DNA from: Terriglobia bacterium
GTDB taxonomy: Bacteria > Acidobacteriota > Terriglobia > Terriglobales > Acidobacteriaceae
Assembly (NCBI GenBank): GCA_020073185.1
Contig: JAIQFT010000055.1
Coordinates: 1 to 45,191 of the forward strand
Length of the DNA stretch: 45,191 nt
Reading direction: 5' to 3'
The translations under genes were made by a program, and so were the position numbers. Of the stretch, positions 16,756 through 24,818 are shown one piece after another. Position 1 is the first letter of the stretch; the number at the start of each line of letters is the position of its first letter. The notes beneath the pieces are model-generated. The model worked only from the letters and a program-made list of their open reading frames with translations. It was not told the DNA's origin and made no database searches.

Positions 16756-17700
16756 TCAATCGATCATGCGATTCGTGATCGGGGCGTAGCTGTCGATGCG
16801 ACGGTCGCGGAGGAAGGGCCAGTTGCGGCGCACTTCTTCCAGCTTGCGCAGGCTGACCTCGCCGATCAGGATTTCCTCGCCCTCCGACGATGCTTCGGCA
16901 ATCACCGTGCCGAATGCGTCGCAGATAAACGAACTGCCCCAGAAGTCCAGGCCGGCGCCGGGAGTCTGCTTGCCTCGGATATTGCCGGTCTCGTGTCCCA
17001 CGCGATTTACCGCCGCCACGTAAACCCCGTTGGCGATGGCGTGCGCCCGCTGCACGGTGCGCCAGGCATCCTGCTGCGCCGCTCCGTACTGCTCTTTCTC
17101 CGCCGGGTGCCAGCCGATGGCTGTGGGATAAAACAGCACGTGCGCGCCGCTGAGCGCGGTCAGGCGCGCGCCTTCTGGATACCACTGATCCCAGCAGATG
17201 AGCGTGCCCACGCGTCCCACCTCGGTGTCGAAAGCGCGGTAGCCAAGGTCGCCGGGGGTAAAGTAGAACTTCTCGTAGTACAGGGGATCGTCGGGGATGT
17301 GCATCTTGCGGTAGATGCCGGCGAGCTTGCCGTCGGCGTCGAGCACGGCAGCGGTATTGTGATACACGCCCGGCGCGCGTTTCTCGAACAGGGACGCGAT
17401 GAGAACCACCTTCTGCTGCCGGGCGAGCTGCGACAGGCGCGTCGTGGTCGGGCCGGGGATCGGTTCGGCCAGGTCGAACAGCGACGCGTCCTCGCGCTGG
17501 CAAAAATACTGCGTGAGAAACAGCTCCGGCAGGCAGACCACCTGCGCCCCGCGACCGGCCGCGTCGCGCACCATGTCCACGGCGTGCTCAAGGTTCTTCT
17601 CCGGGTCGGCAGAGCACGACATCTGGATGAGGCCGACGCGAAACTGGTCGGGAGCGGGCAAGAATCCTCCGCGAAACGGATAAGAATAGCAGAGCGACAT
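16756..17700 (-). CDS. aguB: N-carbamoylputrescine amidase (nitrilase family)
   Basis: 314 aa from the ATG at 17700. It hydrolyses N-carbamoylputrescine to putrescine, CO2 and ammonia. The nitrilase catalytic triad is visible: Glu in VVCLPELFLTQYF, Lys in YRKMHIPDDP, and Cys in TLICWDQWYPEG. The stretch YYEKFYFTPGDLG and the ending FLRDRRIDSY are those of the AguB group. It lies directly upstream of the broken agmatine deiminase on the same strand, as in agu operons. Confidence 0.92.
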   Translation of the reverse strand: MSLCYSYPFRGGFLPAPDQFRVGLIQMSCSADPEKNLEHAVDMVRDAAGRGAQVVCLPELFLTQYFCQREDASLFDLAEPIPGPTTTRLSQLARQQKVVLIASLFEKRAPGVYHNTAAVLDADGKLAGIYRKMHIPDDPLYYEKFYFTPGDLGYRAFDTEVGRVGTLICWDQWYPEGARLTALSGAHVLFYPTAIGWHPAEKEQYGAAQQDAWRTVQRAHAIANGVYVAAVNRVGHETGNIRGKQTPGAGLDFWGSSFICDAFGTVIAEASSEGEEILIGEVSLRKLEEVRRNWPFLRDRRIDSYAPITNRMID

Positions 17701-17833
17701 TCGCGTTTTGCGATTGCCGGTTTGTGATTTGCGGGACATTGACGCGAACCTGCAAGCGATTTACTTTGGCTGTTTCCCGAATCAGCGATCAGCCGCGTTA
17801 TGCCTGCGGCGACATTTGTCTTGAGGTGAAGGA

Positions 17834-18946
17834 TTGAAGCGCAAGCCCGGCCACGAAAAAAATGCCCCGGCCAAGCACAAGCAGAAAGATCACGCACCGG
17901 AAGGCAGCGGCATTGACCGCCGACTGCACACGCCGGAAGAAGACGACCTGGTCCCGCTGGAGCCGCTCGACCTGGGGCGCATTCGCGGGATTGACGACCT
18001 GGTGCGCGCCATGGGGCGCACCGCTTTCACCGCGCGGCAGGTGGGCGAAGCTGCCGACGTCCTGGAAGCGATGGCCCGCGATCAAGACTGCCTCGTCGTC
18101 ATGACCTTGGCCGGCGCCATGACGGTGGCCAAGCAGGGGCTCATTATCACCGAGCTGATTGACCGCGGCATCGTGCGCGCGCTGGTGTCCACCGGCGCGC
18201 TGATGGCGCACGGGCTGGTGGAGGGCATCGGGCGTTCGCATTACGTGTACGACCCCAAGATGAACGACGTGGAGTTGTACGAGGCGGGGTACAACCGGGT
18301 GTACGACACGCTGGAGCCGGAGCAGAATCTCGATCAGGTGGAGCGCATCGTCGCGCCCATCCTGGACCAGTGGAACGCCGACGAAACAGTGTGCTCGTGG
18401 AAGCTGAACCGCGCCATCGGGGAGCACCTCAGCAAGCACGTGCCGGGGAGGGGAATTCTGAAGTCGGCTTATGAAAAAAATGTTTCGGTGTTTGTGCCCG
18501 CGTTCTCCGATTCGGAGCTGGGGCTGGATCTCGCGCTGCACAATCGCATGCGCGTGAAGCAGGGAAGACCGAAGCTGCGCTATGACCCGTTCGAGGATGT
18601 GGACAAGTATGCCGATACCATGCTGGCGTCGCCGCGCATGGGTGTGTTCACCATCGGCGGCGGCGTCCCGCGGAATTGGACGCAGCAGTTGGGACCGTAC
18701 CTGGAATTGCGGCACCGGCGCGGCGGTGAGGATGTTCCGCTGAAGCGTTTTCATTACGGCGTGCGCATCTGCCCCGAGCCGGTGTACTGGGGCGGACTGT
18801 CGGGCAGCCCCTACACCGAGGCCGTGTCGTGGGGAAAATTTGTCCCGCCAAAGGAAGGCGGAAAATTTGCCGAGGTCTTCCTGGACGCCACCGTCGGACT
18901 GCCGCTGGTGGTCGGCGCGGTGCTAGAGCGGCTGGAGAAACGGTAG
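17834..18946 (+). CDS. Deoxyhypusine synthase-like protein (probable polyamine aminobutyl transferase)
   Basis: 370 aa from a TTG with GAGGTG eight bases upstream. The DHS fold is shown by LVVMTLAGAMTVAKQGLI, LVSTGALMAHGLVEGIG, VFTIGGGVPRNWTQQ and the active-site Lys in YTEAVSWGKF. Eukaryotic DHS transfers the aminobutyl group of spermidine to eIF5A; bacteria lack that substrate, and some bacterial DHS-like proteins are homospermidine synthases. The divergent agmatine-to-putrescine genes support a polyamine role. The basic N-terminal 30 residues are extra. Confidence 0.88.
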   Translation: MKRKPGHEKNAPAKHKQKDHAPEGSGIDRRLHTPEEDDLVPLEPLDLGRIRGIDDLVRAMGRTAFTARQVGEAADVLEAMARDQDCLVVMTLAGAMTVAKQGLIITELIDRGIVRALVSTGALMAHGLVEGIGRSHYVYDPKMNDVELYEAGYNRVYDTLEPEQNLDQVERIVAPILDQWNADETVCSWKLNRAIGEHLSKHVPGRGILKSAYEKNVSVFVPAFSDSELGLDLALHNRMRVKQGRPKLRYDPFEDVDKYADTMLASPRMGVFTIGGGVPRNWTQQLGPYLELRHRRGGEDVPLKRFHYGVRICPEPVYWGGLSGSPYTEAVSWGKFVPPKEGGKFAEVFLDATVGLPLVVGAVLERLEKR

Positions 18947-18947
18947 G

Positions 18948-19017
18948 TTGCCCCACCCTTGTCTCGCCTGCTGGCACCTGCCCCGAAGCGCAGCGAGTGA
19001 GCGAGACAGGGTGGGGG
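18948..19017. repeat. REP-like palindromic repeat, copy 2
   Basis: Arms CCCCACCCTTGTCTCGC (18,951-18,967) and GCGAGACAGGGTGGGG (19,001-19,016) are reverse complements except for one extra T. The centre CCTGCCCCGAAGCGCAGCGA matches copy 1 inside rlmN. It lies between the DHS-like gene and pdxT, where it could also act as a transcript-end hairpin. Confidence 0.8.
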
Positions 19018-19060
19018 TTTTCTCAACCGAGCAATTGGCGGGAGCATCCAATCAGCAGCG

Positions 19061-19630
19061 ATGAAAATCGGCGTTTTGGCATTACAGGGCGATTTTGACG
19101 CGCACCGGCGGCGGCTGCAGGAGCTGGGCGCAGAAGTTGTCCTGGTTAAAAAACCGGAGCAACTGGACGAGGTGGACGCGCTGGTCATCCCCGGCGGGGA
19201 GTCCACCACGTTCCTCAAACTGCTCGGCGAGGCGGGATTTCAGACGCTCAAAGACTTCGTGCGCGTGAAGCCCACGTTCGGCACCTGCGCCGGGGCGATT
19301 CTTCTGGCGCACGATGTGGACAACCCGCCGCAGCCCGGTTTGGGCGCGCTCGACGTCAGCATCAAGCGCAACGCCTACGGGCGCCAGGTGGACAGTTCTA
19401 TCCGTTTAGGCACGTCCAAGCTGGGACCACAGCCTCTCGAAATGGTCTTCATCCGCGCTCCGAAATTCGAAAACCTCGGAGCAAACGTGGATGTCCTTGC
19501 CAGGGAAGGGAACGATCCCGTCTTGATCCGGCAGGGAAGCGTGCTGGCCGCGACCTTCCACCCCGAACTTTCCGACGACAAACGCGTGCACCAGTACTTC
19601 CTGCAGATGGTGCAAAACGGCGGCCGCTGA
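19061..19630 (+). CDS. pdxT: Pyridoxal 5'-phosphate synthase, glutaminase subunit
   Basis: 189 aa. MKIGVLALQGDFDAH, PGGESTTFLKLL, the nucleophile Cys76 in FGTCAGAILLA, and the His/Glu pair in ATFHPELSDD identify the PdxT glutaminase. It releases ammonia for the PdxS synthase to make PLP from ribose 5-phosphate and glyceraldehyde 3-phosphate. The pdxS gene is not adjacent in this window. Confidence 0.95.
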   Translation: MKIGVLALQGDFDAHRRRLQELGAEVVLVKKPEQLDEVDALVIPGGESTTFLKLLGEAGFQTLKDFVRVKPTFGTCAGAILLAHDVDNPPQPGLGALDVSIKRNAYGRQVDSSIRLGTSKLGPQPLEMVFIRAPKFENLGANVDVLAREGNDPVLIRQGSVLAATFHPELSDDKRVHQYFLQMVQNGGR

Positions 19631-19723
19631 ATTCTTACATTTCACGGATGAGCGGGCCGGAAATCATCGGCGGCCTGCATCTGTCAACGCCCCCTATCGA
19701 CGCTCTCATTTATACTCAAAGGG

Positions 19724-21052
19724 ATGTCAGTGGTTCCCGACAAAACGTTCTACCTCGAAACCTTTGGCTGCCAGATGAACGTGCACGACTCCGAAAAGGT
19801 GATCGGCACGCTCATTTCCCAGGGCTACCGCCGGGTGGAGACGGTCCAGGATGCCGGCCTCGTCCTGTACAACACCTGCTCCATCCGCGACAAGGCCGAG
19901 CAGAAGGTGTTCCATCGCCTGGCCGACTTCAAGGCCCTCCAGAAGCAGGGCAAGAAATTCGGCGTGCTGGGTTGCGTGGCGCAACAGGAGGGCAAGAGGA
20001 TTTTCCAGCGCGCGCCGCACGTATCGCTGGTGTGCGGCTCGGCTTCGTATCGCAACCTGCCGGAAATGCTGGTGCAGATCGAGGCAGGGAACTCGCGCGT
20101 AACCGGCTTGGACGACCGCGAGACCGACCAGACCTTCGAGACCGAGTACACCGCCCGCAGCAACCCCTATCGCGGCTACATCACCATCATCGAGGGCTGC
20201 GACAAGTTCTGCGCCTACTGCGTGGTGCCCTTCACCCGCGGCAAGGAGCGCAGCCGGACTTCGGACTCCGTGCTGGCCGAGGCGCGCAAGATGGCCGACC
20301 AGGGGTTCACGGAAATCCAGTTGCTCGGACAAAACGTTAATTCTTACCGAGATCCCTATGGAAAAAAGACATTTGCGGAGCTGTTAGCAGCCGTAGGCGA
20401 GATCGGCGGAGTGCGCCGGGTGTGGTTTACCACCTCGCATCCCCGCGATTTCGGCAAGGACATCGTGGACGCCATTGCAGCCGTGCCGGCGCTGTGCGAC
20501 CACGTTCACCTTCCCGTGCAGAGCGGCTCTACCCGAGTGCTCGACCTGATGAAGCGCCTCTATAACCGGGATCAGTACCTGGAACGGATCTCATGGATGA
20601 AATCCGCGCGGCGGCGGATCAGCATCACCACCGACATCATTGTCGGGTTCCCGGGCGAGACGGAAAGCGACTTCGCCGAGACCATCGACTTGCTTAACCA
20701 GGTTGAGTACGACGGAGTTTTTTCCTTCAAGTATTCGCCGCGTCCCAATACGCCGGCGCTCACCTACATTGACAGCATCCCGGAAGAGGAGAAATCAAGG
20801 CGCTTGGCGGTGCTCAACGCGCGGCAGAAGGAAATTTCGGCGGCGCTCAACCAGCGGCACTTGGGCGAAACCCTTGAAGTAATGGTTGAGGGTAGAAACC
20901 AGGCTCGTGGCCAGTGGATTGGGCGCACCTCGCAACACAAGGTGCTAAACTTCACCATTAGTGGAGGCGAGGAACCGCGGATCGGCCAATACGTGCCGGT
21001 GCGCGTCACGGCAGCATTTCCCAACAGCTTATTGGGGGAGATGACCGTCTAA
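19724..21052 (+). CDS. miaB: tRNA-2-methylthio-N6-dimethylallyladenosine synthase
   Basis: 442 aa. The N-terminal MTTase domain has its three cluster cysteines in TFGCQMNVHDSE, NTCSIRDKAEQK and GCVAQQEG. The radical-SAM cysteines are in CDKFCAYC, with FTRGKERSR and GQNVNSYRDP after it, and a TRAM domain ends the protein. It adds the methylthio group at A37 of tRNAs reading UNN codons. The DUF151 gene follows 16 bases downstream, so the two are probably co-transcribed. Confidence 0.95.
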   Translation: MSVVPDKTFYLETFGCQMNVHDSEKVIGTLISQGYRRVETVQDAGLVLYNTCSIRDKAEQKVFHRLADFKALQKQGKKFGVLGCVAQQEGKRIFQRAPHVSLVCGSASYRNLPEMLVQIEAGNSRVTGLDDRETDQTFETEYTARSNPYRGYITIIEGCDKFCAYCVVPFTRGKERSRTSDSVLAEARKMADQGFTEIQLLGQNVNSYRDPYGKKTFAELLAAVGEIGGVRRVWFTTSHPRDFGKDIVDAIAAVPALCDHVHLPVQSGSTRVLDLMKRLYNRDQYLERISWMKSARRRISITTDIIVGFPGETESDFAETIDLLNQVEYDGVFSFKYSPRPNTPALTYIDSIPEEEKSRRLAVLNARQKEISAALNQRHLGETLEVMVEGRNQARGQWIGRTSQHKVLNFTISGGEEPRIGQYVPVRVTAAFPNSLLGEMTV

Positions 21053-21068
21053 GGACACGGAGGGCACG

Positions 21069-21554
21069 ATGGAAGTCGAGATGAAAATTCGCGGGCTGAT
21101 GATGGACCCGGTGACCAACATGCCCATCGTGATCCTCAAGGACGTCGGCGGCGATGCCGTGCTGCCTATCTGGGTCGGGATTTACGAGGCCAATGCCATC
21201 GCCCTGGAGATCGAAAAAGTCACCACGCCGCGCCCCATGACCCACGACCTGTTGAAGAACCTGCTGACCGGGCTGGATGCCAGCGTGCGCAAGGTAGTCG
21301 TCAACGAACTGCGCGACGACACGTTTTTCGCTATCATCTGGGTCGAGCGCGACGGACAGATCATCAGCATTGACTCGCGCCCGTCCGACGCGCTGGCCCT
21401 GGCGCTACGAGTGGATTGCCCCATCTTTGTTGAAGACGAGGTGCTGAAGACCTCGCGTATCGCCAGCGCCGTCTCCGACCGCGTCTCCCAGGAAGAGCTG
21501 CGCAAGTGGCTGGAAAACCTGGGGGACGAGGACCTGGGTCGGTACAAAATGTGA
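21069..21554 (+). CDS. Bifunctional nuclease-family (DUF151) protein
   Basis: 161 aa. MKIRGLMMDPVTNMPIVILKD, LPIWVGIYEANAIALEIE, RPMTHDLLKNLL and IDSRPSDALALALR are the conserved run of the DUF151/BFN family, which has reported DNase and RNase activity in plants and is often linked to miaB-type or stress genes in bacteria. Its bacterial function is unclear. It sits just behind miaB. Confidence 0.88.
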   Translation: MEVEMKIRGLMMDPVTNMPIVILKDVGGDAVLPIWVGIYEANAIALEIEKVTTPRPMTHDLLKNLLTGLDASVRKVVVNELRDDTFFAIIWVERDGQIISIDSRPSDALALALRVDCPIFVEDEVLKTSRIASAVSDRVSQEELRKWLENLGDEDLGRYKM

Positions 21555-21559
21555 ACCGG

Positions 21560-21672
21560 GAATTGGGTAATTTGGTAATTTTGTAATTGAACAACATCGT
21601 TCAGGTGGAGTCCTGGCAGCCGGAGCGGGCCGGTTTTCAAATTGCCAAATTACGAAATTGCCAAATTACTAA
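21560..21672. repeat. AT-rich inverted repeat tract
   Basis: TAATTTGGTAATTTTGTAAT on the left (about 21,569-21,588) pairs loosely with a right block (21,638-21,672) made of AAATTGCCAAATTAC repeats. Tracts of this wording (AATTTGGTAATT units) also occur at 14,773-14,810. They look like a family of AT-rich intergenic repeats in an otherwise GC-rich genome. Confidence 0.55.
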
Positions 21673-22002
21673 ATGCCTGACCCTACCGAACAGCTCCAGC
21701 GCATCTACCTGGCCGGTTTCGAACTCCAAACATTCGATCGCTATCCCAAAGCCGTGGGCGTAGTCCGCGGCGAATGCATTGCGCTGCTGGAGGCCACACC
21801 AGAGGGCCTGAAGATGATCGGCACACCGGGATGGCGGATGGGCGAGGTCATGGGCGTGCTGGTGGAGGAAGGCGACCGGCAGGTCTTCCGGGCAAAATCG
21901 GAGACCGTGGAGGCCACCCCGGAGCGGCTGGAGGAATTGCGGCGATTTCGGGGGGAGCTAATGGGACTGCTGGCGGCGCATGTCGAAACTCGGCAAACTT
22001 GA
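21673..22002 (+). CDS. Hypothetical protein, partly duplicated at 23,643
   Basis: 109 aa; I do not recognise the family. MPDPTEQLQRIYLAGFELQTFDRYPKAVGVVRGE leads into CIALLEATPEGLKMIGTPGWRM, GEVMGVLVEEGDRQVFRAKS and a helical end ERLEELRRFRGEL. The mixed strand/helix order with no signal peptide suggests a small soluble protein. From codon 32 on, about 185 bases recur with about 95% identity at 23,643-23,832, on the other side of the amidohydrolase gene. Confidence 0.7.
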   Translation: MPDPTEQLQRIYLAGFELQTFDRYPKAVGVVRGECIALLEATPEGLKMIGTPGWRMGEVMGVLVEEGDRQVFRAKSETVEATPERLEELRRFRGELMGLLAAHVETRQT

Positions 22003-22283
22003 CGCTAAACCGCGGCGCGCGAACTGAATTACTTGTCACCCGAACATCTAATTTCTTGTTACCTTCCTGCAAATAAACCGAAGTTCGCGTCACCAAACCA
22101 ACGCTACCAGGTAGATCGGCCGGTGAGGCTATCGATCTTTCCGTCGGCCGGCGGCCCGACCAATGCTCGCAGCGGATTCTGTCGGACTGTGGGTGGAATC
22201 ATCTTATCCAACGGAGAACCTGTGATTCGTAACAAGTCTGGAACATATCTCATCGACTCTCCGTAACAAGTCTAGAGGGTTTC
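22003..22283. other. Intergenic region before the second amidohydrolase
   Basis: About 280 bases, less GC-rich than the flanks. CGTAACAAGTCT occurs twice (near 22,229 and 22,263), the second just before the AGAGGG ribosome site of the amidohydrolase. No RNA gene or clear promoter was found. It probably belongs to the segment inserted between the two copies of the duplicated gene. Confidence 0.4.
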
Positions 22284-23606
22284 ATGAGATCGATGTTCTT
22301 CGTTCTGCTGCTTCTTCTGACAGACACCGTGTCGCAAGACTCACCACAGAAAAGAGCCGACACAATCATCTTCGAGCACGTGAATGTCTTATCCACTAAG
22401 ACTGGCCGAATTCGGAAGAACGCTACCGTAGTCATCCGCGACGGCCGGATCAGCCAAATTCGGTCCCGAGCGCCGCGCATTGCTGAAGCGACCAGGATCG
22501 ATGGCAAGGGGAAGTTCTTGATGCCGGGACTTGTGGACATGCACGTTCACATTTTCAGCAAGCGAGAGCTGCCCATGTTCCTCGTGAACGGCATTACAAA
22601 CGTTCGAAATATGTGGGGATTTCCTTTGCATCTGGAGATGCGAAGCAAAGTTGTCTCTGGCGAGTGGATCGGTCCGGAGATCGTCACCACGGGACCAATC
22701 CTGGACGGAGATCCGCCGCAGTTGCGAGGCAGCGAGATCATCCGAACCCCTGAAGATGCCAACAAGTCTGTCGACAAGCAGGTAAGCGAAGGATACGACT
22801 ACATCAAGGTGTACAACCGCTTAAGTCCGGATGCTTACCAAGCGATCTTGGCCGCCGCCCGTGCCAAAGGAGTGAGGGTAATCGGTCACGTTCCGAATGC
22901 AGTGCCAGTCGAAGAGGCGCTACGAAATGGTCAGTATTCAATCGAGCACTTGTCGAACTTCCCTCGCTCTGTGGCCAAAGGCGATGCAACGCACGCAGGT
23001 TGGGAGAGCGGTTTTGACGAACGAAAGGTCGAAGCAATCGCCAAACGAGTCGCCAGTTCGGGCACTTGGATCACTCCTACTATCCTGGTGATGGACTACC
23101 AATACATAACTCCTGCGGAGGCGAGCAGTGTTGTGGAGAGCGAGGGGACTGCCCACGTGCCTCCGTTTGTGCGCAAAATGTGGCCCGCTCTGAAAGACAT
23201 CGCAGATGGAGACGGTGCGATGCGCGCCTCGGCGCGAGCGAACTATCGATGGGTGTTAATGCGGCTTCGGGCCCACAATGCGCGTTTTCTCGTTGGAACG
23301 GATTCAGGGAATCCTTTTGTGATCTCGGGATATAGCTATCCCGATGAGCTGGAGCGGTTGGTCGCGTCGGGCTTCTCGCCACTCGAAGTACTCCGTGCCG
23401 CGACTGTGAATGCGGCTGAATCGTTGGGGCGTACCGATTTGGGCGATGTATCCGTGGGCAAGACCGCTGATCTTGTACTGCTTCGGAAGGACCCCTCGAA
23501 GGACATTCACTCGATACGAGAAGTTGAGGGCGTTATGGTGAGAGGCAGATGGCTCGCAATTGACGAACTCAGGAAGAGCCTTGGTCCAGCCGACGTAGCG
23601 CATTAG
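22284..23606 (+). CDS. Exported amidohydrolase
   Basis: 440 aa. A signal peptide (MRSMFFVLLLLLTDTVSQDS) precedes an amidohydrolase fold with MPGLVDMHVHIFSKRE (HxH), IKVYNRLSPDAYQ (bridging Lys region), VIGHVPNAVPVEEAL, IEHLSNF and FLVGTDSGNP (metal Asp). It is related to, but clearly different from, the amidohydrolase at 12,969. Base use is less GC-biased at third positions than in neighbours, and it is framed by two copies of one small gene, so it probably arrived by insertion. Substrate unknown. Confidence 0.88.
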   Translation: MRSMFFVLLLLLTDTVSQDSPQKRADTIIFEHVNVLSTKTGRIRKNATVVIRDGRISQIRSRAPRIAEATRIDGKGKFLMPGLVDMHVHIFSKRELPMFLVNGITNVRNMWGFPLHLEMRSKVVSGEWIGPEIVTTGPILDGDPPQLRGSEIIRTPEDANKSVDKQVSEGYDYIKVYNRLSPDAYQAILAAARAKGVRVIGHVPNAVPVEEALRNGQYSIEHLSNFPRSVAKGDATHAGWESGFDERKVEAIAKRVASSGTWITPTILVMDYQYITPAEASSVVESEGTAHVPPFVRKMWPALKDIADGDGAMRASARANYRWVLMRLRAHNARFLVGTDSGNPFVISGYSYPDELERLVASGFSPLEVLRAATVNAAESLGRTDLGDVSVGKTADLVLLRKDPSKDIHSIREVEGVMVRGRWLAIDELRKSLGPADVAH

Positions 23607-23640
23607 AAATGAGCGCTTGTAGAATCGGCGAGAAGCGATA

Positions 23641-23865
23641 GTGCGCGGCCGGTGCATCGCGCTGCTGGAGGCCACGCCAGAGGGCCTGAAGATGATCGGC
23701 ACGCCGGGATGGCGGATGGGCGAGGTCATGGGCGTGCTGGTGGAGGAAGGCGACCGGCAGGTCTTCCGGGCAAAATCGGAGACCGTGGAGGCCACTCCGG
23801 AGCGGCTGGAGGAATTGCGTCTGTTCCGGGGGGGGTTGGAGGCGCTCCTCTCATCTCCCAACTAG
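23641..23865 (+). pseudogene. 5'-truncated duplicate of the 21,673 gene
   Basis: 74 codons from a GTG. From about 23,643 to 23,832 it repeats the 21,766-21,955 sequence with about 95% identity, then ends differently (LFRGGLEALLSSPN). The first 31 codons of the intact copy, and a ribosome site, are missing. It is likely a non-functional remnant of a duplication, though the frame is still open. Confidence 0.7.
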
Positions 23866-23875
23866 ATTTCGCCTC

Positions 23876-23904
23876 GTCTTACTTTATGAGGTAAAATGTA
23901 AGAC
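23876..23904. promoter_or_regulatory. Toxin-antitoxin operator
   Basis: GTCTTAC (23,876-23,882) and GTAAGAC (23,898-23,904) are perfect inverted arms with 15 bases between, ending directly at the antitoxin ATG. A TAAAAT hexamer at 23,892-23,897 may be the -10 box, which would make the transcript nearly leaderless. AbrB-type antitoxins bind such dyads over their own promoter. Confidence 0.6.
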
Positions 23905-24129
23905 ATGAAGAGGGAAGGAACCGTTACGTCAAAGGGCCAACTGGTCATTCCCGCCGAGCTGCGCCGCAAGCATGGCATTGGAAGCGGCACGCGAGTACGC
24001 TTTGAAGAGACGAAGGGCGCGATCATCGTCCGGCCTATCCGCGATGACACGATTTCTCGCCTACGCGGAATTGCCAAGGGGCTCGGGCTTCCGCCAAATG
24101 TGGAGCGCGATCCGGACCGCGAGCTGTAA
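23905..24129 (+). CDS. vapB: AbrB/VapB-type antitoxin
   Basis: 74 aa. The SpoVT-AbrB fold is seen in VTSKGQLVIPAELRRKHGI, GSGTRVRFEETKGAIIVRPI, followed by a C-terminal tail that would wrap the toxin. It represses its own operon and neutralises the downstream PIN toxin. Stop and next start overlap (TAATG), so the two genes are coupled. Confidence 0.9.
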   Translation: MKREGTVTSKGQLVIPAELRRKHGIGSGTRVRFEETKGAIIVRPIRDDTISRLRGIAKGLGLPPNVERDPDREL

Positions 24130-24533
24130 TGAGACGCCACGTCCTCGACGCCAATGCGCTATATCGATTGCTAACCGATGACGTCGGCGCTGAGATCGTC
24201 GAGCTGGTCTTGGAGGAAGCGCGTCAGAAGAAATACCCGGTTCTGATGTCGGTCATTAACTGGGGCGAGGTGTATTACACGATGGCTCGGACCGTCGGAT
24301 ACAAGAAAGCGGAGTCGATCATGCGCGCGGCGGAGAATCCTCCCATCGTTCTGGTCGAAGTTGATAAGCTCCAAGCCGAGGCCGCGGGGCGCATCCGAGC
24401 CGGCTACGGACTGCCATACGCCGACTGTTTTGCCGCCGTGCTGGCCGGGAAGGACGGCGTCCTGGTCACCTCCGACGTGAAGGACTTCAAGAAGGTCCCG
24501 TGGGTTAAGACGTTGGCGTTGCCGGCCCATTAA
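24129..24533 (+). CDS. vapC: PIN-domain toxin of VapC type
   Basis: 134 aa. MRRHVLDANALYRLL carries the first PIN Asp, INWGEVYY the Glu, LPYADCFAAVLA and LVTSDVKDFKK the further acidic residues that bind Mg2+ or Mn2+. VapC toxins cut tRNA or rRNA. The gene ends 60 bases before the left border of the dif-flanked element, so the pair is a host (or older) module beside the integration site rather than part of the element. Confidence 0.9.
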   Translation: MRRHVLDANALYRLLTDDVGAEIVELVLEEARQKKYPVLMSVINWGEVYYTMARTVGYKKAESIMRAAENPPIVLVEVDKLQAEAAGRIRAGYGLPYADCFAAVLAGKDGVLVTSDVKDFKKVPWVKTLALPAH

Positions 24534-24592
24534 AGGGCCTTAAGGCAGCCGCGCACCCAGGTGGGGCCGCATGGTCATAGGGCTGATTCTTG

Positions 24593-24635
24593 ACTTTACA
24601 TAATATCCGCTGACGGGACGCGTATTATCGGACGC
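24593..24635. other. Left dif-like attachment site with 15-base insertion
   Basis: ACTTTACATAA (XerD-type arm, 24,593-24,603) and core TATCCG (24,604-24,609) match the right site. Then 15 extra bases (24,610-24,624) separate them from TTATCGGACGC (24,625-24,635), which matches the XerC-type arm. With this spacing it should not work as a normal dif, as expected for the non-functional junction of a dif-integrated element. Confidence 0.65.
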
Positions 24636-24773
24636 ACACATCTCATCCGTATGCACTGCACATTGCCACCATGCCGTGTACTTGTCAATCGTTACCATCT
24701 AGTCACCCATGGGCAGGCGCATCCATCGCACCAGTCTAAACAATCTATCGCCTCACGAGCTTTCCGCTTGACA

Positions 24774-24786
24774 TCATTCGGAATGA
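24774..24786. promoter_or_regulatory. Palindrome in the structural-operon leader
   Basis: TCATTCGGAATGA is a perfect 13-base palindrome directly after a TTGACA -35-like hexamer (24,768-24,773) and 33 bases before the first gene. It is well placed for a repressor that blocks late transcription. No convincing -10 box follows at the usual distance. Confidence 0.4.
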
Positions 24787-24818
24787 CTTTCACCGTGCGG
24801 AAGTATGAGGGAAACGCG

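Larger units (their letters stand above)
24534..24818. other. Left element border and leader of the structural operon
   Basis: No gene supported. It holds the left dif-like site (24,593-24,635), then about 130 bases of lower GC, a TTGACA at 24,768-24,773 and the palindrome TCATTCGGAATGA at 24,774-24,786. The upstream extension of the first ORF (from 24,651) has no ribosome site and odd composition, so it is not taken as coding. Confidence 0.5.

Noticed and set aside
17798-18754. Leftward 318-codon ORF opposite the DHS-like gene
   Set aside because: The DHS frame has all family motifs; the opposite frame is a GC-driven shadow.
24651-24818. N-terminal extension of element gene 1
   Set aside because: No ribosome site at 24,651, lower GC with different codon use, and a good site before the ATG at 24,819.
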